A stretch of 64,000 nt of DNA from CAYQQU01 sp964419545. GTDB lineage: Bacteria > Bacteroidota > Bacteroidia > Chitinophagales > Saprospiraceae. The position numbers and the translations under genes are program-made. Positions within the stretch are counted from its first letter, which is position 1. Each line of letters begins with the position of its first letter. Under the pieces are notes generated by a model. It did no database searches and was not told the DNA's origin. It saw nothing but the letters and a program-made list of their open reading frames with translations. Below, piece by piece: positions 32,695-40,815 of the stretch. The DNA lies in assembly GCA_964419545.1 (NCBI GenBank), contig CAYQQU010000026.1:5698-69697 (forward strand), written 5' to 3'.

Positions 32695-34044
32695 TTAGAG
32701 GCGATCGAATAACGAGCGGGCATTGGCGTCGAGCAAACCGGTATTGACGACATCCTGTTTGAAGCCCAGCACTTCGGCGATTGTCGGCACGACGTCGGCG
32801 GCATCGCCCACCGGCGATCCTTCATCGCCGATCTGGAGGTTGCCGTCGATGCCCGGTCCCGCCATCATGGTAAAAATGCGCCGGGAGTTGGCGTCGGAGT
32901 CGTGATCGAAAGCCCGCCAGTCGTTCTTATCGAGGATGCCGTTGGGTTCGAGGTTGCGGCCGTGTTCGGGCATGGCGATCAAAACGGTGTTATCGGCCAT
33001 TTCCGGCACCTGGGTCTGGATGTAATTCCAGAGGAAACCCACGGCGTGGTCGGCGCGATGCAGCGATTTGAGGTAGCTGGTGAAACTCGAGTGGCAGCTG
33101 TCCACCGCACTCATATTCACCACCATCAGTTTGGGTTTAAACCACCGCAGTATTTCGGTGGCGTAGCCGATCGTCGAGAGGTCGCCGTTGTCGGTTACCG
33201 GCGGGAAGGCGATTTCTCCGTTGGCCTTGCGTTCGAAGGTGGCGCGGATGAACGCCTTGATGTCTTCTTTTTCTTCCAGGGTATTGTACAGGTGCGGTAT
33301 TTCCCGCCCGTCGCCGTTGAAGCTGTGATTGAGAAAAAGGCGCATCTTCTCGATGGCGGGAAGTTCTTCTTCCGGATGGTACTGTTTGAACCCGTTAAGG
33401 AAATCTTCGCCTTCCTGGCCGAAGGTGACGTTGGGGGCGAAGAAGTTGGCGCCGTAGCGACGGCCGAAGTCGGGATGGCCCGAGAAGTTGAGCAGGGGGG
33501 TAGAGCCGCCGATGCCGTTGCCGATGAACCAGACGTCCGTGGCTTTGGCGCCCAGAAAACGGCGGGTATATTCAAAGATGGTCGGATGCAGCGGTCGTTG
33601 CTGCAGGCCCTGCGTCACGCCGTAGTATCCGGAAACGCCGGTGCTCAGCCCTCCGAAATGCCCGGTGCCGCCGCGGGAATACTGCACTTCCCGAAACAGC
33701 GTTCCCTGCAATTCCAGGGGCGTTTCCAATACGGGCGAAATGGGCTGCCCCCCGTCGCGGCCGTCGGGCGTCGCCGTGCCGTAGACGATCTTGGTTTCCG
33801 GCGGCTCACCGGTCAGCATATTGTACATAATATTCCCTTCGATATCCCAGCCCTGGTCCACCAGGTAGCGGCGTTGCATGGCCTCCTGCTGGCGAACGCC
33901 GCCGGCAAAAAGCACAAAAACGACGTGGTCGGCGATAGGGTTGGGCGTCTGGGCAAACAGCCGGCCACTGGGCAGGATATAGGGCATGCTGATCGCACCG
34001 GCGGTGGTCAGCGCTGCTTTTTTGACGAAGTCGCGTCTTTTCAT
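32695..34044 (-). CDS. DUF1501-type protein with Tat signal
   Basis: The 449-residue product begins MKRRDFVKKAALTTAGA, a twin-arginine signal peptide, followed by an alkaline-phosphatase-like/DUF1501 core (VVFVLFAGGVRQQEAMQRRY; LMVVNMSAVDSCHSSF; TVLIAMPEHGRNLEPNGIL; FDHDSDANSRRIFTMMAGPG). DUF1501 proteins belong to the sulfatase/phosphatase superfamily; their substrate is not known. It is the centre of a cluster of small lipoproteins. A start 12 nt further upstream is also possible. Confidence 0.85.
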   Translation of the reverse strand: MKRRDFVKKAALTTAGAISMPYILPSGRLFAQTPNPIADHVVFVLFAGGVRQQEAMQRRYLVDQGWDIEGNIMYNMLTGEPPETKIVYGTATPDGRDGGQPISPVLETPLELQGTLFREVQYSRGGTGHFGGLSTGVSGYYGVTQGLQQRPLHPTIFEYTRRFLGAKATDVWFIGNGIGGSTPLLNFSGHPDFGRRYGANFFAPNVTFGQEGEDFLNGFKQYHPEEELPAIEKMRLFLNHSFNGDGREIPHLYNTLEEKEDIKAFIRATFERKANGEIAFPPVTDNGDLSTIGYATEILRWFKPKLMVVNMSAVDSCHSSFTSYLKSLHRADHAVGFLWNYIQTQVPEMADNTVLIAMPEHGRNLEPNGILDKNDWRAFDHDSDANSRRIFTMMAGPGIDGNLQIGDEGSPVGDAADVVPTIAEVLGFKQDVVNTGLLDANARSLFDRL

Positions 34045-34135
34045 AGTTATTTTCATTTTTCGACGAATACCGCCGGACCAGGAAAGGGATAGCCTTCCCG
34101 TTCGGGCGCTGAGTTAATCGATGAAATGGCCATTG

Positions 34136-34187
34136 GCCCGGATTATTTATGGATTAATCTATTGCGAAAAACCCATGAATCCGGGTT
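34136..34187. repeat. CCGG palindromic element, copy D
   Basis: GCCCGGATTATTTATGG and CCCATGAATCCGGGTT form the ends. Read on the minus strand the interior holds both the left marker (GGGTTTTTCG) and the right marker (CAATAGATTAATCCAT) of the long copies, with the middle deleted. Confidence 0.78.
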
Positions 34188-34270
34188 GGGCGACCTTCCG
34201 GATATTATTGCGAAGGGGTACTAATGGCAGGCTTGAAGCCTACTTATATACTGGGGCGGGGCAGCGTTCT

Positions 34271-34759
34271 TCAGTAATGGTTGTATTCGTTGCAGGTGGC
34301 AAAAGCGAAGTACACGTGTTCGGGCGTGAGGTTCGGATGCGTCTCGATAAAATTGACGAAGAAGGTCTTTTCGGCTTCGGTCGGCAAGCGCACGAAAAAG
34401 CGCTTGTAGGTTGCTATGACGAATCCTTCCACATCGGCCCGCATCTCTGCGGCCGGCGGGAGCAGTTCGCGCACCTCCGAGTCGGCCATCATTTTGGCGG
34501 TAACGGCTTCGTAAGCGACCTGTTTGTCGCCGATGGACGTGATCAGGTCGGTGAGGTCAACCAGGTCGCTGGGGCTCAGGGCCCGTTGGTACAGGTTGGC
34601 GTACAAGATGTTGACGTATTGGTCGGGGGTCTTTTCCTTATCCTTTTCGGCGTTATTCGGATTGACCACCACATCGTTCACCTCGTAGATGTAGGTGTTG
34701 GCGTCTTCCTGGCAGGAAAAGAGGCCCGATAGGAATAGTAGTAGCAGTAGTGCTCTCAT
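34271..34759 (-). CDS. Lipoprotein of unknown function in the DUF1501 cluster
   Basis: The 162-residue product has a lipobox (LSGLFSC) and a helical body (DQYVNILYANLYQRALSPSD; FVIATYKRFFVRLPTEAEKT). The pattern of short helices with a YxRxPT segment resembles part of its upstream neighbour and of DUF1549-like proteins. I do not recognise a named family. It starts 27 nt after the neighbour's stop. Confidence 0.72.
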   Translation of the reverse strand: MRALLLLLFLSGLFSCQEDANTYIYEVNDVVVNPNNAEKDKEKTPDQYVNILYANLYQRALSPSDLVDLTDLITSIGDKQVAYEAVTAKMMADSEVRELLPPAAEMRADVEGFVIATYKRFFVRLPTEAEKTFFVNFIETHPNLTPEHVYFAFATCNEYNHY

Positions 34760-34786
34760 GGTGTTGTTTGATTGCTCCGGAAAATC

Positions 34787-35644
34787 CTATTCGAAATTGG
34801 CGTACTCGTTGGTTGCCATGACGTGCTGCTGAATGGCTTTAAGGTCTCGTTGTTCGTGAAAATCGCTGAGCAGGGCGGCGGTCTCGGCGGTAGTCGGGTT
34901 GCGGGCCAGCAATTGGCGGTAGACCCAGATGATCAGCCCTTCCGACATTTCGCGGGAGTTGGTCAGGATGCGGATGTAGTCGTCTCTGTTCTGGCCCTCT
35001 TGTCCGAAAAGCTGACGGGATTGCTGATGTTCTACCATATCGAACCCGGCCTCGAATTCGGCGTCGGTAGGATAGCGCCAGAGCAGGTTATCGAAGGAAG
35101 CGTTGACGAAATTGAAGGTATTCATGTTGATCTCGTCGTAGATCTCGTTGTAGATCATGCGGGCGAATACCTCGTGTATGGTGATCAGTCCGTCCTCCAG
35201 TTCCATGCGGCTGGCGACGACGGCAGCTTCGCGCTCGCCGCCTTCTCCGCCGGCGGAGAGGATATCCTCGTCGGAGGCGCCTTCGAGGCAGCGGATCTTG
35301 GCCTGATTGTACAGTTGCCGGTGGTAAGCCCGGGTATAAGAAGTATCCCCTTCGATGGGGGTGTCGTCGGTTTGGAGTTTGGTAACGAGCGCGATGCGCG
35401 ATTCCCGGGAAAGGTCGGCGGTTTTGAGCGTGGCCACCTCTTCTTCCAGCTCCGCGTCCAGCGGTTCGCGGCCGATCAGGTCAATGAATACGCGGTTGAC
35501 GAAGTTTTCGATCTTAATGGTCGGAACATTGTTGACGTTCGGCGCATCGTTATCGGTTACGAGCACCGTTTCCTGTTTGGTACAGGCGGTCAACCAAAAG
35601 AAAAGGCACACTAAGCCCACTAGGGATGGGTAGCGATTTTTCAT
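34787..35644 (-). CDS. DUF1549-like lipoprotein
   Basis: The 285-residue product has a lipobox (FFWLTAC) and a segment NFVNRVFIDLIGREPLDAEL that matches the start of DUF1549 domains of planctomycete-type proteins (RVYLDLxGxPP pattern). A second similar segment follows (NLLWRYPTDAEFEAGFDMVE; WVYRQLLARNPTTAE). It is the first gene of the cluster that leads to the DUF1501 protein, as DUF1549/DUF1553 and DUF1501 genes pair in planctomycetes. Confidence 0.72.
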   Translation of the reverse strand: MKNRYPSLVGLVCLFFWLTACTKQETVLVTDNDAPNVNNVPTIKIENFVNRVFIDLIGREPLDAELEEEVATLKTADLSRESRIALVTKLQTDDTPIEGDTSYTRAYHRQLYNQAKIRCLEGASDEDILSAGGEGGEREAAVVASRMELEDGLITIHEVFARMIYNEIYDEINMNTFNFVNASFDNLLWRYPTDAEFEAGFDMVEHQQSRQLFGQEGQNRDDYIRILTNSREMSEGLIIWVYRQLLARNPTTAETAALLSDFHEQRDLKAIQQHVMATNEYANFE

Positions 35645-35867
35645 GGTGTTCTCGGTTTAAGGGAAAATGGGATTCGATTTTCCAGCTTTCGGATCCCCTG
35701 TTCCAAAGACCGGGCCGTACGAACGGCCCGGCGGATTTTCTCAATATCTGTTTAGAACCAACTTATCCGGTCCCCGATTTATTATTTCAAATGAAATATT
35801 TTTTCCATGATACCCTTTTTGGGATAGTGTCTGCGCAATAGAATAATCCGGATTGAGCGACCGGGGG

Positions 35868-37412
35868 TTACTCATAAATTCTTTCTACCCCCATGGGATC
35901 CAACTCGCCGCCGAAGGTATACGCTACCTCGCCATAGATCTGCAGCGCTGCCGCCGGAACGGGGAGCTGGGCGGGCGTTCCGGTTTGCAATCCCCCCAGG
36001 GCGTCCACGGCCCGGTAATCCTGGCGGGGCCCCACCCGCCGGCGGTCGAACCACAGCCCCAACGGAGCGGTGCTCAGCAACTCGACAGCCCGCTCGTAGT
36101 AGATAGCTTCTTTAAGCTGTACCGGATCAGCCGCAGCTGGTAGCGCCGGCAACCCGCCCCGTTCCGTCCGGCTGCCGCTATTGATCGCGGTTACGGCTTC
36201 GTCGGTGCGTCCGAGGTTAAGCAGGGCCTCGGCTCGCAGTAAGTCGTTGTCCGCCTGCAGAAAGACGGGCATCGGGCCGGTCGTCTGACCGTCCCCGGCG
36301 AAGTCCGGCTGGGTCTGGTTGCGGTTGTGCTGGTAATGCGAAAAGTGCCATTCCCCTTCGGCGGCGGGAAAACTATTCTCCGGCAAAAAGATAAAATCCG
36401 TTTCCAGGCGCTGATCGGAGGATGTCGCCTGAGGTTGCGGCAGGGGATCCTCGCCCAGTGCTTCCACTTCGGGATAACGCGCCGGCTGGGTCGTATCCAG
36501 GGCGGCTACCACGCGCTGGTCGACGCGCGCCCAAAAAGGGCCTTGGCCCGTTTCGGCAAAGGCGTAAGTCTGGTAGCTGACCCAGCGATCGCCGTCGGCG
36601 AGGGGCGCAAAATCAAAAGTCAGGCCTTCTTCGGCGTGCGCCAGCACCGCCGACCAGTTAACCTGTGCATTTTCCGCTTCCGTTCGGGGCCACTGAGCAA
36701 GCAACCGGGCTGCGTAGGAGTGGCTCAGCTCCTGAAAGGCCGTTGCTTCCAGTACCAGGCCGTTGAAGTAGCGATGGTTGAAATCCGCTCCGGCCGCACC
36801 GGCCAGCGAGCGGGCTGCTTCCAGCTCGGCGACCGCTGCGTCGATCATCACCCGGTAGCCGGAAAAAGAAATTTCGCTTCCCGGGTCGGCCTGCTCGTCT
36901 ACCAGCAGCGCCTGATCGAACAGCAGGCCGAGGTACCCCCAGCTGACCCCGCGCAGAAAGTGCGCGGCGGCCCGTATCGACTGATCCTGCGGTCCGCCGT
37001 TATCGACGGTGACGCCTTCGTCGAGCGCCATGATCACATCATTGGCGCTCGATACCGCCGACAGGCATCCGTACCAGGGCAACTCCACGACCTGGCGATA
37101 GTCGGCCGGGGCGGCCGCATTATTATTGTAAGCCGGCCGGGGCTCCTGCCCCAACTGCTGAGCCCCCCAGTCGCCGCGCGACAGCCCGTAGGCGTCTGCG
37201 GCTACCGATAGCGCCAACACGGCATGAGGGGCGTGCACTCCCGACCACCATTCGGCATAGCCGCTCCGCAAAACCGCCGCCAGGTCGTCGCCGGTAGTGA
37301 GCACCGTCTGGCGGTCGGGATTATTCTGATTGACGGTGTCGAGGTCTTCACAACCGGCGAATGCGAGCAGCGAAAAACAAAGAAAAGAACAGCACTTTAT
37401 GAAGGATTGCAT
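35868..37412 (-). CDS. SusD/RagB-family nutrient-binding lipoprotein
   Basis: The 514-residue product has a lipobox (LLAFAGC) and the SusD-like start EDLDTVNQNNPDRQTVLTTG, TPR-like helices (LRGVSWGYLGLLFDQALLVD) and a C-terminal segment YYERAVELLSTAPLGLWFDR. SusD proteins form a lid on the SusC receptor at the cell surface. It follows the SusC gene by 63 nt. No glycoside hydrolase is adjacent, so the substrate is unknown. Confidence 0.9.
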   Translation of the reverse strand: MQSFIKCCSFLCFSLLAFAGCEDLDTVNQNNPDRQTVLTTGDDLAAVLRSGYAEWWSGVHAPHAVLALSVAADAYGLSRGDWGAQQLGQEPRPAYNNNAAAPADYRQVVELPWYGCLSAVSSANDVIMALDEGVTVDNGGPQDQSIRAAAHFLRGVSWGYLGLLFDQALLVDEQADPGSEISFSGYRVMIDAAVAELEAARSLAGAAGADFNHRYFNGLVLEATAFQELSHSYAARLLAQWPRTEAENAQVNWSAVLAHAEEGLTFDFAPLADGDRWVSYQTYAFAETGQGPFWARVDQRVVAALDTTQPARYPEVEALGEDPLPQPQATSSDQRLETDFIFLPENSFPAAEGEWHFSHYQHNRNQTQPDFAGDGQTTGPMPVFLQADNDLLRAEALLNLGRTDEAVTAINSGSRTERGGLPALPAAADPVQLKEAIYYERAVELLSTAPLGLWFDRRRVGPRQDYRAVDALGGLQTGTPAQLPVPAAALQIYGEVAYTFGGELDPMGVERIYE

Positions 37413-37475
37413 AGCTCTATGGTTTTGGGCCGGATTCCCGTTTCCACAGGCCGGCCGGGCGTTATAGGATGGGTT

Positions 37476-40400
37476 TTAAAAGGATGCCTGCAGGCTGAAA
37501 GTCAAGGTGCGCCGCAGCGGATAATTGAAAACGTCGACGGCAAAAAGGCTGGGATCGCCGCCCGGCGTATACCGGTTGCTGCCCGCGAAGCCGGCATAGC
37601 GGTTCGAGAGGAAATTTTCCCCTTGCGGAGCGGCAGCCACGTCGGGATGGAAGCCCGTGTAATCCGTAATGGTAAACAGGTTGCGCCCGATCAGGCTGAG
37701 CCGGATGGTTTCAAATAAGTTCCGGAAAACCGGCTTGAGCTGATTGCGGCGCAAGGTAAACGACAGCGCCGCTTCGCGCAGCATAAAAAAGGTGCCGTCT
37801 TCCACAAAATGATTATTTGCCGCCAACCCGTTGGCCAGTCCGTCTTCACCAAAAAAACCGGCCGGCACATCTGCGTACTGGCTGACTTCGGCGTGGCGCA
37901 GTCCGGCGTAGAGGTACTGGCGGGTCAGGTTATAAACATCACCGCCTTTTTTCCAGTCGAAAAGGGTGTACAATTCCAGCCCACCGTAGCGCAGCACATT
38001 GGCCAGCCCCATGCGAAAATCCGGGTTGATGTCTCCGATGGGCTGTACGAGCGGATTGCCCGCCGCGTCCCGCAATCGATACGGTTTTTCATCGGCGCTG
38101 CCGGCCTGGTCGGCCAAAACCAGGTAGCCGGCCTCGTTCATAACAAAATCGACCGGGCTTACCCCTTCCTGTCCGGCCAGCTGCTCGGGGCTGGTCGCAA
38201 ACACTTGGCCCACCATCACGCCCAGCGGCATGCCTTCTTCGATTCGGAAGATGGCCGTATGGTCGAGGCCGGGCCCGGTAGAATAAGGAGCCACATCAAG
38301 CGCCGTCACTTCCTGCTCGATCCGGTCGAAGGTAATATCCAGGTTCCACTGGAATTTTTTGTTCTTCACCCGGAACAGCTTGGCGAAATCAACACCCAGG
38401 GTTCCTTCGTAGACCGTACCGCTGACGGTTCCGCCGTTGCGCCACTGACCGTTGAAGCCGGAAGCGCCGGAAAGCGGCGTCAGGAGGATCTGGTCTTCCG
38501 TTTCAATGGTAGCGTAAGTGAAGGAAAGGTTGAAGGCCCGTAGAAAAGTCGCGTCTATCCCGATCTCCGTTTCGAAAGAACGCGCCGGGCGCAGGAAGTT
38601 GTTCCCCAGGGTGTTTTTGGTGAGATTGCCGTTGACCAGGGTAAACGTTTCAAAGCGCTGTTCGAAGGTCGGCCGGGTGCCCGCCGTACCCACTGAGGCG
38701 CGCAGTTTCAATTCGCGGAATCGCGGGATCTTGATATCCTCCGTGATGCGATAGGCGCCGCTGACGCGAAAATAATTCGACCAGCGTTCTTCGGGTCCGA
38801 AGAGCGAGGAGCCCTCCCGACGCACCAATCCGCTAAAAGAAAACTTTTCTTTGTAGGCCACGTCTCCCACCAAAAAGAAACTATTGGCGATCATTTCCTG
38901 CGTTTCGGAACTGATGACCAAATTGTCTTGGGCGTTATCGAGGCTGCGGATATCCTCAACGGTCAGATTTTCGCCCCGGGCGCCGTTGAACCGGCGGTTC
39001 AGGTCTTCGTACAGATAACTTGCCCGCAGGGCCGTTTTAAACCCCAGGAAGCGTTTCTGGAGGGTGGCGTCTACGCGCGAGATAAAGGAGTTCATGAGCT
39101 GATCGGTGCGCTGAATGCCGCCGCCGTCATTTTGTGCGGTTGCCGTGGCAAGCTCGCCGAACTGCCCGGGAACGTCGGTGCTCAAATACCCTTTCTGAAC
39201 GAATTGCTCGTATCGATTATTCGAACGATCGAGCCCTGCCGTATACCGAAGGTTGAACCAACGCGCCGGCTGGTAATCGACCGCGAGATGCCCCAGCAAG
39301 CGTGATCGATCGACCGATTGCTCCACATTGGCTTCGTTATAGCGCGGATTGGTAATATTCTGCCCGGTATTGTCGATATCCCAATCGAAAGGCGTGCTGT
39401 TCTCTTCGTTGCCCGCTTCCAGGTCGAACATGGGCGTCATTTGCAGCAGGCCCGCCAGATAGCTGCCGGCCCCTCCCGGAAAGACGGCCAGGGGTTCTTC
39501 CTCGGAAAAAGCGTACATCGCTCCTGCCTGCAAGTCAATTTTGTTGCTCACCTGGTGATCGAGGTTCAACCGGAAGTTATTCCGCCGGTAGCCCTCGTTA
39601 AACTGGACTACCCCCTCGTCAGCTAAGCGTTGAAAAGAAGCCCGGAAGCCGGTTTTCGACGTTTTTCCCGCCACCGACAAGCTATGCGATTGCAGTGCGC
39701 CCCGCTTGAAGAGGTAGTCCTCCTGATAGTCCTGCAGATTAGGCAGATCCGTAGAAAAGGCCCCCGTAGCATTGGGGTCACCCAGTATGGGCTGCGGTCC
39801 GGAAGCGTCGAGGATGGCGCGATGGGTGCGGGTATTCAGGTCGTAGCGATTTACTTCCTGGGAAAAGCCGATCTCCCCGCGGTAAGTTACCCGGGTTTCG
39901 CCGATGCCCAGGTTGGCGCCCCGCTTGGTGAAGATCTGGATAACGCCGTTGGCCGCCTGCGAGCCGAAGAGGGACGCGCCTGCCGGGCCTTTCAGCACTT
40001 CCACCCGCTCGATATCTTCCGGGTTGAGATCGGCCAGCGTCGCAACGGTCAGAAAAATACCGTCGACGATAAGGAGGGGTTGCTGCCCGTTGGCGATCGC
40101 ATTAGCGGACCGGATCTGAAAAAAGGGCCCTTGCCCGGGGGCGCCTCCTACCTGATTGACGCGCAGGCCGGCCACCTTCCCCTGCCATCCCAGGCCGGCA
40201 TACAGGGAAGGCGCGGAGAGCAGGTCTTCATCGATGCGCCCCACGGCGTAGGTGAGCATCTTGCGGGGTTGCCCGGCTGCGGTGCCGGTGACGACTACCT
40301 GTTCGAGCTGTGCCGCTTCTTCCGACAGGGCGATGTCGAGGGCGTTTTCGCCTTTGACCCGTACTTCGAGGGTCTCGAACCCGTCGTGGTAAAAGAGCAG

Positions 40401-40628
40401 CGTGGGGTCAGGACCGGGATTGTAAAAATTCCGTTCCAGCCGTATCTCGTAAGTGCCGTCTTTTCGGGTGAAGGTAGAATCCGGAACCCCCTTTATCCGG
40501 ACGTTCACTCCGTCGAGGGGCTTTCCCGTCTCACGGGAGGTAATTTTGCCTTTGATCGTAAATTCTTGCCCCGGCAGGTAGGCGATACTGCAGAGGACCA
40601 ATAGGATAGGTAGAAATGGTTTCATCAA
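37476..40628 (-). CDS. SusC/RagA-family TonB-linked outer-membrane receptor
   Basis: The 1050-residue product has a signal peptide, a carboxypeptidase-like domain (about 22-105, FTIKGKITSRETGKPLDGVN), the plug (EEAAQLEQVVVTGTAAGQPR; VEVLKGPAGASLFGSQAANG) and the SusC-type large barrel ending LRRTLTFSLQASF. It works with the SusD-like lipoprotein encoded downstream. It lacks an STN domain, and no sigma/anti-sigma pair is near, unlike the receptor at 135. Confidence 0.94.
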   Translation of the reverse strand: MMKPFLPILLVLCSIAYLPGQEFTIKGKITSRETGKPLDGVNVRIKGVPDSTFTRKDGTYEIRLERNFYNPGPDPTLLFYHDGFETLEVRVKGENALDIALSEEAAQLEQVVVTGTAAGQPRKMLTYAVGRIDEDLLSAPSLYAGLGWQGKVAGLRVNQVGGAPGQGPFFQIRSANAIANGQQPLLIVDGIFLTVATLADLNPEDIERVEVLKGPAGASLFGSQAANGVIQIFTKRGANLGIGETRVTYRGEIGFSQEVNRYDLNTRTHRAILDASGPQPILGDPNATGAFSTDLPNLQDYQEDYLFKRGALQSHSLSVAGKTSKTGFRASFQRLADEGVVQFNEGYRRNNFRLNLDHQVSNKIDLQAGAMYAFSEEEPLAVFPGGAGSYLAGLLQMTPMFDLEAGNEENSTPFDWDIDNTGQNITNPRYNEANVEQSVDRSRLLGHLAVDYQPARWFNLRYTAGLDRSNNRYEQFVQKGYLSTDVPGQFGELATATAQNDGGGIQRTDQLMNSFISRVDATLQKRFLGFKTALRASYLYEDLNRRFNGARGENLTVEDIRSLDNAQDNLVISSETQEMIANSFFLVGDVAYKEKFSFSGLVRREGSSLFGPEERWSNYFRVSGAYRITEDIKIPRFRELKLRASVGTAGTRPTFEQRFETFTLVNGNLTKNTLGNNFLRPARSFETEIGIDATFLRAFNLSFTYATIETEDQILLTPLSGASGFNGQWRNGGTVSGTVYEGTLGVDFAKLFRVKNKKFQWNLDITFDRIEQEVTALDVAPYSTGPGLDHTAIFRIEEGMPLGVMVGQVFATSPEQLAGQEGVSPVDFVMNEAGYLVLADQAGSADEKPYRLRDAAGNPLVQPIGDINPDFRMGLANVLRYGGLELYTLFDWKKGGDVYNLTRQYLYAGLRHAEVSQYADVPAGFFGEDGLANGLAANNHFVEDGTFFMLREAALSFTLRRNQLKPVFRNLFETIRLSLIGRNLFTITDYTGFHPDVAAAPQGENFLSNRYAGFAGSNRYTPGGDPSLFAVDVFNYPLRRTLTFSLQASF

Positions 40629-40754
40629 GGACAGTTATAGGTATAATGATAAAAAGCAACCTGAGCTGGTTGTTCTCCGTGTGTTATCTGTCCTGGTCGA
40701 CTTTTAAACTTGTTCGTAGGCAGCGGCGGCGAGCCCTCTGCCGGTTTTTTGAGT

Positions 40755-40806
40755 TTCGGGAAGCGCGTTGCCCGTCGTTTTTGGCACGGGCAACGCGCTT
40801 CCCGAA
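40755..40806 (-). terminator. Perfect 21-bp stem-loop after a minus-strand gene
   Basis: Positions 40755-40775 are exactly complementary to 40786-40806, with a 10-nt loop CGTTTTTGGC. The stem core is GGGAAGCGCG/CGCGCTTCCC. It starts 10 nt after the stop of the large secreted-protein gene, so terminator or message protection is likely. No U-tract follows, so the mechanism is not certain. Confidence 0.65.
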
Positions 40807-40815
40807 GCCGAGAGA

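Noticed and set aside
32205..32825. Longer form of the cytochrome-like lipoprotein
   Set aside because: The upstream part overlaps the DUF1501 gene in another frame; the ATG at 32693 gives a proper lipoprotein signal.
35842..35865. Another copy of the CCGG element near the SusD stop (GAATAATCCGGATT)
   Set aside because: Only a short part of one arm matches and no partner arm is present, so it was not listed as a copy.
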